DNA of 64,000 nt from JANSYL01 sp963921255 (GTDB lineage Bacteria > Pseudomonadota > Alphaproteobacteria > Rhodobacterales > Rhodobacteraceae): positions 868,001-932,000 of the forward strand of contig CAWUEW020000003.1 of assembly GCA_963921255.3 (NCBI GenBank). Direction: 5' to 3'. The position numbers were made by a program, and so were the translations under genes. The notes under the pieces are model-generated. The model had not been told where the DNA came from and did no database searches. It was given only the letters and a program-made list of their open reading frames with translations. Shown piece after piece: positions 26,416 to 35,686 of the stretch (position 1 is the stretch's first letter; each line of letters starts with the position of its first letter).

Positions 26416-27774
26416 ATGAGCGCGGCACACACCCAATCACCGACCCTGCCACGACCGATGGGGCGCGCGGCCCTTGTTCTCGGATTGATCGTGGCCCTTG
26501 CAGGCTGCGAACGCGAACTGATCCTGCCCGGTGAACGTCTGGATGCTCGCACCCCCTTGGCCGATCGGTTCGCGGGTGTCGTGACGCCGGATGCAGAGAA
26601 CGTTTCGCGCGCGATCACGCTGCCCAATGCCCAAACCGTGGCCGATTGGGGTCAGCGGGGCATGAACACCCGCAATCGCTTGCCCCACGCCGCCTTGTCC
26701 GCCGCCCCGGCCGAGATCTGGGCCGTCAACATCGGGCAGGGCAACACCCGCCGTCAGCGCATCGCAACCGACCCGGTGGCCGCGGATGGTCGTATCTTCA
26801 CGATGGATGCGGACGCCGGCCTTGTGGCCACGGCGGTCGACAGTGGCGCGCCCCTTTGGTCGGTCAACCTGACCCCGGATTTTGACCGCGGCGGCGGAAT
26901 TTCCGGCGGCGGTCTGGCTGTCGCCGGTGGCGTTGTCTACGCCACCACCAACTATGGTGAAATCGTCGCCCTGGACGCCGCCACGGGAGCGGTGCAGTGG
27001 CGCCAACGCCTCGGCTCGGGCTTGGGCGCGCCCACCGTGACGGGCAATACGATCTACGTGATGGCCGCCGACAGCCAGGCGTGGTCCCTCGATGCGGATG
27101 ACGGCCGTCTCCGCTGGCAGATCCCCGCCGCCGAAGCGCAATCCATTCTTGCGGGCGGCGCCGCCCCCGCGATTGGCGACCGCTATGTCATCCTGCCCTT
27201 TGCGACAGGCGAGATTCAGGCCGTCTTCCCGCAATCTGGCGTCCGCTTCTGGGGCACGCATGTCGCCGGTGGACGTCCCGGCGTGGCTTATGCGTCGATC
27301 AATGACATCACCTCGGATCCGGTCGTTGTCGGCAACACCATCTATGCGGGCAACCAGTCGGGCCGCGTCGTTGCGATCGACGCCCGCACGGGTGAGCGGC
27401 AGTGGCAAGCCCGCGATGGCGCCTATTCGCCGGTCATGCCCGCAGGCGACAGCCTGTTTTTCGTGTCGGACCGCAACGAGCTGATCCGCATCGACGCCAG
27501 CACAGGTGCGCGGATCTGGGGAATCGAGCTTCCCTTCTACGAACGTCCACGCGAACGCCGCCGGAAGGCCGTCTTCACCCATTTCGGCCCCATCCTCGCG
27601 GGCGGTCGCTTGGTCGTGGCCTCGGGTGACGGTGAGATTCGCATGTTCAACCCGGAAGACGGCAGCCAGGTTGGCAGTCTGGCCTTGCGCGGCGGGGCCG
27701 CGTCGCACCCGATCGTGGTGAACAACACGCTCTTCGTGGTCAGCCAGGACGGGCGGTTGCACGCCTACCGCTAA
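26416..27774 (+). CDS. bamB: outer-membrane assembly lipoprotein BamB (PQQ-like beta-propeller)
   Basis: Lipoprotein of the Bam complex that helps insert beta-barrel proteins. The 452-residue protein has a signal peptide with lipobox LAGC (Cys31) and repeated propeller blades with the family motif of an Ala-rich strand followed by GxxxW, e.g. VVYATTNYGEIVALDAATGA, IYAGNQSGRVVAIDARTGER and LFVVSQDGRLHAYR at the C-terminus. It follows the YfgM-like gene in one apparent operon. In related genomes der often comes next, but here a convergent guaA follows. Confidence 0.88.
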   Translation: MSAAHTQSPTLPRPMGRAALVLGLIVALAGCERELILPGERLDARTPLADRFAGVVTPDAENVSRAITLPNAQTVADWGQRGMNTRNRLPHAALSAAPAEIWAVNIGQGNTRRQRIATDPVAADGRIFTMDADAGLVATAVDSGAPLWSVNLTPDFDRGGGISGGGLAVAGGVVYATTNYGEIVALDAATGAVQWRQRLGSGLGAPTVTGNTIYVMAADSQAWSLDADDGRLRWQIPAAEAQSILAGGAAPAIGDRYVILPFATGEIQAVFPQSGVRFWGTHVAGGRPGVAYASINDITSDPVVVGNTIYAGNQSGRVVAIDARTGERQWQARDGAYSPVMPAGDSLFFVSDRNELIRIDASTGARIWGIELPFYERPRERRRKAVFTHFGPILAGGRLVVASGDGEIRMFNPEDGSQVGSLALRGGAASHPIVVNNTLFVVSQDGRLHAYR

Positions 27775-27889
27775 CGCGAATGCCGCGGCCCTGTCCGGGC
27801 CCGGCAAATCGCTGCAGCATGCCGACACGCGCTGCGCAAACCAAAGTCAACTCAACAGGATACGCGCGCGCCCGATCCGGGTGCAGGCG

Positions 27890-29473
27890 TTATTCCCACT
27901 CAATCGTGCCCGGCGGTTTCGACGTGATGTCATAGGTCACCCGGTTGATCCCCTGCACCTCGTTGATGATGCGGGTGGCGGTTTCGCCCAGGAACTCATG
28001 GCTGAACGGGTAATAGTCTGCCGTCATCCCATCGACCGAGGTCACGGCCCGCAGCGCGCAGGCGTAGTCATAGGTGCGCCCGTCGCCCATGACACCGACG
28101 GTGCGCACGGGCAGAATGGCCACGAACGCCTGCCAAATCTCATCGTAAAGGCCATGCTTGCGGATCTGGTCGATATAGACCGCGTCCGCCTTGCGCAGGA
28201 TGTCGAGCTTTTCGCGGGTGATCTCGCCGGGGCAGCGGATGGCCAGACCCGGCCCGGGGAAGGGATGGCGCCCGATGAAACTGGCGGGCAGGCCAAGCTC
28301 GTGGCCCAGGGCCCGAACCTCATCCTTGAACAACTCGCGCAGCGGCTCGACCAGCTTCAGGCCCATCTTCTCGGGCAGGCCGCCCACATTGTGATGGGAT
28401 TTGATGGTCACGGACGGACCACCCGAAAAACTGACGGATTCGATGACATCCGGATAAAGCGTGCCTTGCGCCAGGAATTCGGCCCCGTCGATCTGGTCCG
28501 CGTAGTGCTGGAAGACATCGATAAAGAGCTTGCCGATGGTCTTTCGCTTGGTTTCCGGATCGCTCTCGCCCTCAAGGGCGCCCAAAAACCGTTCCTGTTC
28601 CTGGGCATGGATCACGTGCAGGTTCATGTGGTCGCGGAACATACCGACGACTTCGTCGGCCTCGTTCAGCCGCAACAGGCCATGGTCGACAAAGACGCAG
28701 GTCAGTTGGTCACCCACCGCTTCGTGGATCAGGGCCGCCGCGACCGAGGAATCGACCCCGCCGGACAACGCGCAAATCACCTTGGCGTCCCCGACCTGCG
28801 CGCGGATCGCCTTGACCGCTTCGTCGCGATAGGCCGCCATGGTCCAGTCGCCCTTGAACCCGGCGAGCTTGACGAAGTTTTCGTACAGCGCCTTGCCGTT
28901 GGGGGTGTGGTGCACTTCGGGGTGGAACTGCACCGCATAGAAATTGCGCGCCAGATCGGCGGTGATCGCGTAGGGCGCGTTGGGTGAGGTGCCGTAGACC
29001 TCAAAGCCCGGGGCGATCTGGCTGACGTGGTCGCCATGGCTCATCCAGACCTGTTCGCGCCCATCCAGGAACCACCCGGCCAAAAGCTCGACCCGGTCGT
29101 CCGACGGCGTGACGTAGGCGCGGCCAAACTCGGCGGTGCCGCCCCCACCCGAGATTTTGCCGCCCTCTACCTGGCCGCCCAGATCCTGCATCATGACCTG
29201 CTGGCCATAGCAGATCCCCAGAATCGGAACCCCAAGATCGTAGGCCGATCGCGGCGGGCGGGGGGATCCATCGCGCGTGACGCTGTCCGGTCCACCCGAG
29301 AAGATGATCGCCTTCGGGGCAAACTCGGCCAGAAAGGCGTCGGTGACATTCTGATAGGGGTGAATCTCGCAATAGATATTCAGCTCGCGCAGGCGGCGGG
29401 CGATCAATTGCGTCACTTGGCTGCCGAAGTCGATGATCAGCAGGCGTTCGTGGGGACGGGTCGAAGCTTCCAT
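27890..29473 (-). CDS. guaA: GMP synthase (glutamine-hydrolysing)
   Basis: Last step of GMP synthesis: amination of XMP with glutamine and ATP. The 527-residue protein has a class I glutamine amidotransferase domain (ILGICYGQQVMMQDLGG with the nucleophilic Cys, then QFHPEVHHTPNG with the His/Glu pair), the ATP-pyrophosphatase loop ALSGGVDSSVAAALIHEA and a C-terminal dimerisation domain ending TYDITSKPPGTIEWE. The ATG at 29473 is chosen because LLIIDFGSQVTQLIARR follows within a few residues. Confidence 0.96.
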   Translation of the reverse strand: MEASTRPHERLLIIDFGSQVTQLIARRLRELNIYCEIHPYQNVTDAFLAEFAPKAIIFSGGPDSVTRDGSPRPPRSAYDLGVPILGICYGQQVMMQDLGGQVEGGKISGGGGTAEFGRAYVTPSDDRVELLAGWFLDGREQVWMSHGDHVSQIAPGFEVYGTSPNAPYAITADLARNFYAVQFHPEVHHTPNGKALYENFVKLAGFKGDWTMAAYRDEAVKAIRAQVGDAKVICALSGGVDSSVAAALIHEAVGDQLTCVFVDHGLLRLNEADEVVGMFRDHMNLHVIHAQEQERFLGALEGESDPETKRKTIGKLFIDVFQHYADQIDGAEFLAQGTLYPDVIESVSFSGGPSVTIKSHHNVGGLPEKMGLKLVEPLRELFKDEVRALGHELGLPASFIGRHPFPGPGLAIRCPGEITREKLDILRKADAVYIDQIRKHGLYDEIWQAFVAILPVRTVGVMGDGRTYDYACALRAVTSVDGMTADYYPFSHEFLGETATRIINEVQGINRVTYDITSKPPGTIEWE

Positions 29474-29729
29474 GTCGCTGCAATAGTGCCGTGATCCCGC
29501 CGCTGCAAGGTGTCCGACTGTGCAGCTTCGGATTGCCGGCGCGTTGCACAGAAAAACACCGCCCGCCGGGCACCCTGCGCGCGGTCCGCAGGCAGCGTGC
29601 GGCTGGACACGGTTTGCCCTGCGCCCATTGGCCGGAATGTCGCTTTCCCACCCGAACTGCCGCAATCCGCCTGTGGATGTTCCGGACTGCGCGCTAGATA
29701 CCCATCATCCAGCAGAGGGAGGGCGTGAC

Positions 29730-31274
29730 ATGGCAGAAGCAGCAGGACGGCGGCGGGCCCGCGGCGGCGGAGGGGCAGCGCGACGCGCGGCACGATCGGC
29801 TGTCAGCTTTGAAACTGCGCGGTTCATCGAACGCAACATCCCGAATTTCGAGATTCTGACCGCCGAGGCGATCGAGATCATCGAAGAGAACGCCGAAATC
29901 GTGCTGGAGGAGAATGGCGTCAACTTCGTAGAAAACCCGGCCGCGCTGGAGCGCTGGCGCGACGCAGGCGCCGACGTGAAAGGCGAGCGTGTGCACATTC
30001 CGCGCGGTCTGGCGCGTCAGCTTTGCGCCACCGCCCCGTCGAAATTCACCCAGATTGCCCGCAACCCGGCGCGCAATGTCGAGATTGGCGGAAACTCCCT
30101 CGTGCTGGCGCCGGTCTACGGCCCGCCCTTCGTGCGCGACCAGGCCGGCGGCCGCCGCTACGCGACAATGGCCGATTTCGAGAAGTTCGTGAAACTGGGC
30201 TACATGTCCAAGTGGCTGCACCATTCCGGCGGCACGGTGTGCGAGCCGACCGACGTGCCGGTCAACAAACGCCATTTCGACATGCTCTACGCCCATATGA
30301 GCCTGAGCGACAAACCCTTCATGGGATCGGTCACCGAACCCTCCCGCGCCGCAGATTCGGTTGAAATGGCCAAGATCCTGTTCGGGGCGGACGTTGTCGA
30401 CCAGAATTGCGTGATGACCTCGCTGATCAACATCAACTCGCCCCTGACGTTTGACGGGGTGATGATGGGTGCGTTGGAAGAATATGCCGCCGCAGGGCAG
30501 GCCGCCATCATCTCGCCCTTCATCGTGGGTGGCGCGATGGCGCCGGTGTCTGTCGCGGGTACGCTGACCCAGGTTTTGGCCGAGGTTTTGGCGGGCGTCA
30601 GCTACAGCCAGCTGATCCGTCCGGGCGCACCGGCCATTTTCGGGGCCTTTGTGACCTCGATCGACATGAACTCGGGCGCCCCGACCTTTGGCACGCCCGA
30701 AGCCTCGCAAATCACCTATGGCGCAGGCCAATTGGCGCGCCGCCTGAACCTGCCCTACCGCTCCGGCGGGTCGTTCACCGGCTCGAAGCTGCCGGATGCG
30801 CAGGCGGCCTATGAAACCGCCAACTCGTTGAACGCGGCGTTGATGTCCGGCGTGAACTTCATGCTGCATTCCTGTGGTTGGCTGGAAGGTGGCCTGGTCT
30901 CCAGCCCCGAGAAATTCGTGATGGATGCCGACCAGTTGGGCGTGTTGCACAAACTGGCGGAAGGGGTGTCCAGCGACACGAATGCCCAAGCCATGGATGC
31001 GCTGCGCGAGGTTGGCCCGGGCGGGCACTTCCTGGGCTGCGCGCATACGCAGGCGAACTACGAAACTGCGTTCTGGCGCACCGGTGTTCTGGATTACAAA
31101 CCCTACGAGACCTGGGCCGAAGAGGGCGAGCGCACCACGCTGGAACTGGCCGCGATCAAGGTCGACAAGATGCTGGCCGACTATCAGGCCCCGCAGCTTG
31201 ATCCCGTGATCGACGAGGCCCTCAAGGCCTATATGGCCGAACGCAAAGCGGCGATGCCCGACGCGTTTATCTAG
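29730..31274 (+). CDS. MttB-family corrinoid-dependent methyltransferase homologue lacking pyrrolysine
   Basis: A 514-residue TIM-barrel protein of the trimethylamine methyltransferase superfamily: RNPARNVEIGGNSLVLAPVY, SKWLHHSGGTVCEPTDVPVN and SQITYGAGQLARRLNLPYRS are typical. The reading frame has no internal amber codon, so it belongs to the non-Pyl branch, where characterised members demethylate quaternary amines such as glycine betaine or carnitine rather than trimethylamine. A basic Arg/Gly/Ala-rich N-terminus precedes the domain. No corrinoid protein gene is adjacent. The ATG at 29730 follows GAGGGAGGG. Confidence 0.82.
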   Translation: MAEAAGRRRARGGGGAARRAARSAVSFETARFIERNIPNFEILTAEAIEIIEENAEIVLEENGVNFVENPAALERWRDAGADVKGERVHIPRGLARQLCATAPSKFTQIARNPARNVEIGGNSLVLAPVYGPPFVRDQAGGRRYATMADFEKFVKLGYMSKWLHHSGGTVCEPTDVPVNKRHFDMLYAHMSLSDKPFMGSVTEPSRAADSVEMAKILFGADVVDQNCVMTSLININSPLTFDGVMMGALEEYAAAGQAAIISPFIVGGAMAPVSVAGTLTQVLAEVLAGVSYSQLIRPGAPAIFGAFVTSIDMNSGAPTFGTPEASQITYGAGQLARRLNLPYRSGGSFTGSKLPDAQAAYETANSLNAALMSGVNFMLHSCGWLEGGLVSSPEKFVMDADQLGVLHKLAEGVSSDTNAQAMDALREVGPGGHFLGCAHTQANYETAFWRTGVLDYKPYETWAEEGERTTLELAAIKVDKMLADYQAPQLDPVIDEALKAYMAERKAAMPDAFI

Positions 31275-31525
31275 GCCTGTTGGCGGGGCGCACCGCGCGC
31301 GGCCCGCAACAGCGCACTCAGCACTTCGACATGGCGGGTGGCGGAATATCCCAGTCCGCCGCCGATGCGCGCGGCGTTGAGCGTGGCTTCTTCTGCCAGC
31401 AAGGCAGTGGCAGGGCGGCGCCGCGCCCGTCGGTCCGCGGCCTTCGTTTCGGCCGCCAGTCGGGCCGCCCGCAGCAGAAGCCGCGGGCGGCGGATCTCAG
31501 ACAGGGTTTCCAGTAGAATCGACAT
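31271..31525 (-). CDS. DUF6477 family small protein
   Basis: An 84-residue basic protein with the DUF6477 features IRRPRLLLRAARLA near the N-terminus and GYSATRHVEVLSALLRAAR near the C-terminus. Function unknown; it is found mainly in Rhodobacterales and usually lies divergent to a DUF6456 gene, as here. A GAGGACTC ribosome site precedes the ATG. Its last four bases overlap the convergent end of the MttB homologue. Confidence 0.72.
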   Translation of the reverse strand: MSILLETLSEIRRPRLLLRAARLAAETKAADRRARRRPATALLAEEATLNAARIGGGLGYSATRHVEVLSALLRAARGAPRQQA

Positions 31526-31734
31526 GAGTCCTCGTCCGTTCGTGGCGAAAGGACCAACAGTCTGCCCGAGGCGTCGGGGGTGTTGCGCAAGAGGCGAACC
31601 ACCGCGCGGAGGTCGGCAATCTGTTCATTCTTTAGAAACAATTAAGAAAATATCGGCACATTTTAACCAATACGTAATCAATTCGCCGAAGCCTCGTGTG
31701 CGTTGTTCGGAAACGAGCGAGGAGGGACAGACCC

Positions 31735-32889
31735 ATGACATCGGCCAACGCTGATCGAAACCGCGCGACGCGACGGGGCCCTGCGGCGGACCCGCTGCCG
31801 CCTTGGGTGCCGGCGGACGCCCGACAATACGTGGCTCATACAGGCGATGGGCAATCCATGCGCGCGATTGCCCGGGCCGATGGACAGGCCCCGTCGACAA
31901 TCAGCCGCCGTGTGCAGGCGCTTGAGGCAAAACGCGATGACCCCCTGGTCGATGAAGCCCTCGAGGTTCTGACCGCCCATGCGGCGACGCCGGAGACCGT
32001 ATGCCGACCCAAGGAGACCCGGTCGATGTCAGCCCCTTTTCGATCCCCCATGGCCGATGACACCACGTTAGACCGCGAAGCGCGCCGCATTCTGCGCCGC
32101 TTGTGCGAAACCGATGCGGTCCTGGCGGTGGCGCAGGACATGGACAAGGCCGTGGTTCTGCGTCCCGCGCCGGACGGGACGCAAACCCGCACGGCAGTGG
32201 TGGACCGGAAGGTGGCGCTGGCCTTCGCCGTGAAGGATTGGATCACCTGCCTTAAATAGGGCCGTATCGCGCGCTATGCCATTACAACGGTTGGAAAATC
32301 TGCGCTGAAGCGGTTGTTGGACGAGGATCGCCGTCGCCGCCACGGGGCGCCGGGCCTGGCCGAAGCGGCCGGGCCCTTCCAGGCCCAACATGGGCTTCCG
32401 GGGGAGGCCGCGATCACGGATGCGGATGGGGCGCGTCGGACGATGCGGGTCAATCTGGCCGAATCTCCGCTGGCCGGGTTGGCGCGCCGGCGCGGCTCGG
32501 ACGGGAAACCCTTCCTGACCCCGGACTTGGTGCAAGCGGGCGAGAAACTTCGCGAGGATTTTGAACGCGCCCAGATGGGGCCGCGGGTCGGGCAAAACTG
32601 GGATCGTTTCCTGACAGGGGGCGATCGGGGCGGGTTCCTCAACGATGCCGGACTGGCGGAGGGGCCGCGCGCCGCCCGCGAACGGGTGTCCAGCGCACTG
32701 GACGATCTGGGGCCGGGCCAGGCGGATGTCGTGTTGCGCGTCTGCTGTTTCCTCGAAGGCCTCGAGTCCGCCGAAAAGCGCCTGGGGTGGTCGGCCCGGT
32801 CCGGCAAGGTTGTGCTGAAGATCGGGTTGCAGCGGCTTTTGACCCACTACGAAGACCGCTACGGCTTCGTCCCGGCGCTGCGCGAGTGA
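31735..32889 (+). pseudogene. DUF6456 family protein gene interrupted by an in-frame amber codon
   Basis: Both halves read in one frame: 31735-32256 (174 codons, with an HTH-like segment MRAIARADGQAPSTISRRVQ) and 32260-32889 (DUF6456 core, ending ERVSSALDDLGPGQADVVLR, then LLTHYEDRYGFVP). They are separated only by TAG at 32257-32259 (context CTT AAA TAG GGC CGT). A single C-to-T change of CAG would explain it. With suppression the product would be about 384 residues, the usual size of the family. GGAGGGACAG precedes the ATG. The family is thought to be a Rhodobacterales DNA-binding protein of unknown role. A sequencing error is possible. Confidence 0.72.
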
Positions 32890-33005
32890 TATGCGTGATA
32901 CGCAACCCGCCTGTGCGCATGTTGCGCGGTTACAATCCGGAACTTTGAGGTTATTTAACGTTAAACCAGTTGTCCCCCGGCGGGACACCAGCCCAGAGGT
33001 TCCCG

Positions 33006-33956
33006 ATGCGCGATCTGACGATCCCCGAGCAACGCCACCCTGAAAAGGCCCACCGCCCCGACAAGGCGCAGCCCAAGAAGCCGTCGTGGATTCGCGTGAA
33101 GGCGCCCGTGGGCGAAGGCTACAAGCAGACCCACAAGATCATGCGCGAGCACAAGCTGGTCACCGTCTGCGAGGAAGCGGGCTGCCCCAATGCCGGCGAA
33201 TGCTGGAGCCAGGGCCACGCCACCATGATGATCATGGGCGAAATCTGCACGCGCGGGTGCACCTTCTGCAACGTGGCCACCGGCAAGCCGCAGGATTTGG
33301 ACGTGTTCGAACCGGGCCGGGTGGCCGATGCCGTCCAGAAACTTGGTCTGAACCATGTCGTCATCACCTCGGTCGACCGTGACGATCTTGAGGATGGCGG
33401 GGCCGAGCACTTTGCCATGACGATCCGCGCGATCCGCAAACGCTCGCCCGACACGACGATCGAAATCCTGACGCCCGATTTCCTGAAATGCGATGACAGC
33501 GTGTTGGACGTTGTGGTCGAGGCCCGCCCGGACGTGTTCAACCACAACCTCGAAACGGTTCCCGGCCTGTATCCCGAGGTGCGCCCCGGTGCGCGCTACT
33601 TCCACTCGCTGCGCCTGCTTCAGCGGGTGAAGGAGCTGGATCCGTCCATGTTCACCAAGTCCGGCATCATGGTGGGCCTTGGTGAAGACCGGCAGTCGGT
33701 CCTGCAGGTGATGGATGACATGCGGGCCGCGGATGTCGATTTCCTGACCATCGGTCAGTATCTGCAGCCGACGCCCAAGCACCACGCGGTGGATCGGTTC
33801 GTCCATCCGGACGAGTTTGCCGCCTACGAAAAAGCGGCCTACGGCAAGGGCTTCCTGATGGTGTCGGCCACGCCGCTGACGCGCTCCAGCTACCATGCCG
33901 GGGATGATTTCGCGCGCCTGCGGGAAAACCGGTTGGCGAAACTCGGCCGCGTGTGA
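33006..33956 (+). CDS. lipA: lipoyl synthase
   Basis: Radical-SAM enzyme that inserts two sulfur atoms into octanoyl groups on lipoyl domains. The 316-residue protein has the auxiliary cluster motif CEEAGCPNAGEC, the radical-SAM motif CTRGCTFCNV, ITSVDRDDLEDGGAEHFAMT, and the C-terminal RSSYHAGDDF that supplies the Ser ligand. The ATG at 33006 is preceded by GAGGTTCCCG. Convergent with the dihaem cytochrome gene 18 bp downstream. Confidence 0.96.
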   Translation: MRDLTIPEQRHPEKAHRPDKAQPKKPSWIRVKAPVGEGYKQTHKIMREHKLVTVCEEAGCPNAGECWSQGHATMMIMGEICTRGCTFCNVATGKPQDLDVFEPGRVADAVQKLGLNHVVITSVDRDDLEDGGAEHFAMTIRAIRKRSPDTTIEILTPDFLKCDDSVLDVVVEARPDVFNHNLETVPGLYPEVRPGARYFHSLRLLQRVKELDPSMFTKSGIMVGLGEDRQSVLQVMDDMRAADVDFLTIGQYLQPTPKHHAVDRFVHPDEFAAYEKAAYGKGFLMVSATPLTRSSYHAGDDFARLRENRLAKLGRV

Positions 33957-33974
33957 CGTACCGGCGCCGCGCGC

Positions 33975-34877
33975 CTAGTTCTGCATCTCTGGCAACGCCA
34001 GCAGGTAGGCGGCAACGGCCAGCCGGTCCGCCTCGGGCAGCATGGCGAAGTTTTCGATCACCGACACCATGTGCCCGCCTGCGGTGTCGAAACTGGGCGT
34101 GAACCCGTCGTTGAGATAGGCGGCGATATCCCCCTGGCTCCAACGCAGCTGTGACGGGGTGAGGGACGGCACCTGGCCCTGACCCCCGATGACGGGCGCA
34201 CCGCCCATCCAGGCGCTGCGGTCCAACCCGCCAAGCGCGTCGCGGGGCGTATGGCATTCCGCACAATGGGCCAGGGCCTCGGACAGGTAGCGGCCGCGAT
34301 TGGCCTCGGCCCCGAGATCACCCGTCACCACGAAATCGTCGTTGAGATACAACCGGTTCCACACCCCCACCGTGCGCCGGATCGAGAAGGGAAACCCGAT
34401 CTCATGCGCCTTGGACGGGACGGCCGCCGCGGGCAGCGTGCCCAGAAACGCCCAAAGGTCGACCAGATCCTGATCGGTCATCAGCCGGTAGGCGGTATAG
34501 GGAAACGCCGGGTAGTAGAACTGCCCCTCGGGGCTGATCCCATGCCGCATGGCGTTGGCGAAGGCCGCCAAGCTCCAGCCCCCAAGGCCGTGTACCGGAT
34601 CGGGCGAGATATTGGGGGCGCGGAACACGCCAAAATCGGACGGGAACCGCTGGCCCCCGCTCAGCACGAGGCGGGCGTCGCCGTCCGCCCCGTCTGCCGC
34701 GTGACAAGAGGCGCACCCGCCCGCCCAGAACACCGCGGCCCCGGCTTGGGCATCCGGGGTCAGCGCGCTGAGCGCGGCGAGGTCTTCGGGCGCCGCCGGG
34801 CTTGGGCGGCTCAGCCCCCAGAACCCGGCCAGACCAGCCAGCACCAAAACACCGACACCAACAAGAAACCGTCGCAT
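33975..34877 (-). CDS. dihaem c-type cytochrome
   Basis: A 300-residue periplasmic or membrane-anchored electron-transfer protein. An N-terminal hydrophobic segment (FLVGVGVLVLAGLAGFWGL) precedes two cytochrome c domains with haem motifs CASCH (about residue 54) and CAECH (about residue 206). Met residues that could serve as sixth ligands lie downstream of each. It resembles dehydrogenase cytochrome subunits and thiosulfate/alcohol pathway cytochromes, but the partner enzyme is not visible. The cytochrome c' gene lies 42 bp upstream in the same direction, suggesting co-transcription. Confidence 0.85.
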   Translation of the reverse strand: MRRFLVGVGVLVLAGLAGFWGLSRPSPAAPEDLAALSALTPDAQAGAAVFWAGGCASCHAADGADGDARLVLSGGQRFPSDFGVFRAPNISPDPVHGLGGWSLAAFANAMRHGISPEGQFYYPAFPYTAYRLMTDQDLVDLWAFLGTLPAAAVPSKAHEIGFPFSIRRTVGVWNRLYLNDDFVVTGDLGAEANRGRYLSEALAHCAECHTPRDALGGLDRSAWMGGAPVIGGQGQVPSLTPSQLRWSQGDIAAYLNDGFTPSFDTAGGHMVSVIENFAMLPEADRLAVAAYLLALPEMQN

Positions 34878-34919
34878 ATCTACTGCTCCGTCTTAGGGGT
34901 GCGGGTGCGGTGCGTCACA

Positions 34920-35387
34920 TTACGGGCTGGCGCGATAAGCGTCGTGGCAGGCGCTGCAGGACGCGCCAACCGGCCCGATCCCACCCCGCATTGCATCGAG
35001 GCCATCCCCGGCCACGTCAGCCAAGGCAACCGCAGCCGTGCCGAAATCATTCCATTTGGAGATCACATCTGGAATGTTTTCCCAGATCGCAGGCAGCGCG
35101 CGCGTGCCCGAGATGGAGGCGTTGTCCGTGCCTTCGGGCCAATGGAACGATTGGTCCAGCGTGCTCAGCGCGACAAGGTTGTCGGCCGCGGCCTGCGCCC
35201 GCGCGGCATCGTAATCGGCCTGACCGCGGATCATGCCGACCATGACCCCAATATTGAGTTGCATCAGCGTGAATTGCCCCTGCCGGGCTTGCACCGGGTA
35301 GGGCACGTCAGATTGCGCGGTGGCGGTTGCACCAACGGCAACAAGCGCAACCGACACGGCGGCTGTGAAGAGGATTCGAGATTTCAT
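34920..35387 (-). CDS. cycP: cytochrome c' (class II c-type cytochrome)
   Basis: A 155-residue periplasmic protein with a signal peptide cleaved near ATATAQ, a four-helix-bundle body (QARQGQFTLMQLNIGVMVGM opening, typical of the family), and a single haem site at the extreme C-terminus, GASCSACHDAYRASP. Cytochromes c' bind NO and CO on a five-coordinate haem and help resist nitrosative stress. It is upstream of the dihaem cytochrome and probably in the same transcript. Confidence 0.88.
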   Translation of the reverse strand: MKSRILFTAAVSVALVAVGATATAQSDVPYPVQARQGQFTLMQLNIGVMVGMIRGQADYDAARAQAAADNLVALSTLDQSFHWPEGTDNASISGTRALPAIWENIPDVISKWNDFGTAAVALADVAGDGLDAMRGGIGPVGASCSACHDAYRASP

Positions 35388-35512
35388 GCAAGGGCTCCCT
35401 GGCGGTCCTTGTGGCGGTCGTCACCCCACTGAGGCTAGGCGCTTGGCCCGGTCGGTCAATACACAATCCTGACACTTTCACCGTCAACTAATTTTGACGA
35501 CGCCCAGGCCGC

Positions 35513-35686
35513 TCAGCGGGGCGGGCGCAGCGGTTCCACTGTCAGGATTTCGGGCCAGCCGTAGACACGTTCATACGCAGCCAGCGCGATACAGGCGCTG
35601 ACCAGCGCCAGCAGCATAAGCGCCTGCCGCATCGAGGGCGGGTTGCGCACCCACCGAACGGCCCGGAGAAGCCAGTTGAACGGCAT
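35513..35686 (-). CDS. 57-residue single-span membrane protein coupled to hpt
   Basis: A short gene whose ATG shares one base with the stop of hpt (TGATG), indicating translational coupling. The product starts PFNWLLRAVRWVRNPPSMRQ, has one hydrophobic helix (ALMLLALVSACIALAAYERV) and a short tail ending LRPPR. I do not recognise a family. The coupling and clean reading frame support it being real. Confidence 0.6.
   Translation of the reverse strand: MPFNWLLRAVRWVRNPPSMRQALMLLALVSACIALAAYERVYGWPEILTVEPLRPPR

Noticed and set aside
32257..32259. Pyrrolysine encoded by the amber codon in the DUF6456 gene, given the MttB homologue nearby
   Set aside because: The MttB homologue itself has no internal amber codon and no pyl genes are visible; a plain nonsense mutation is simpler.
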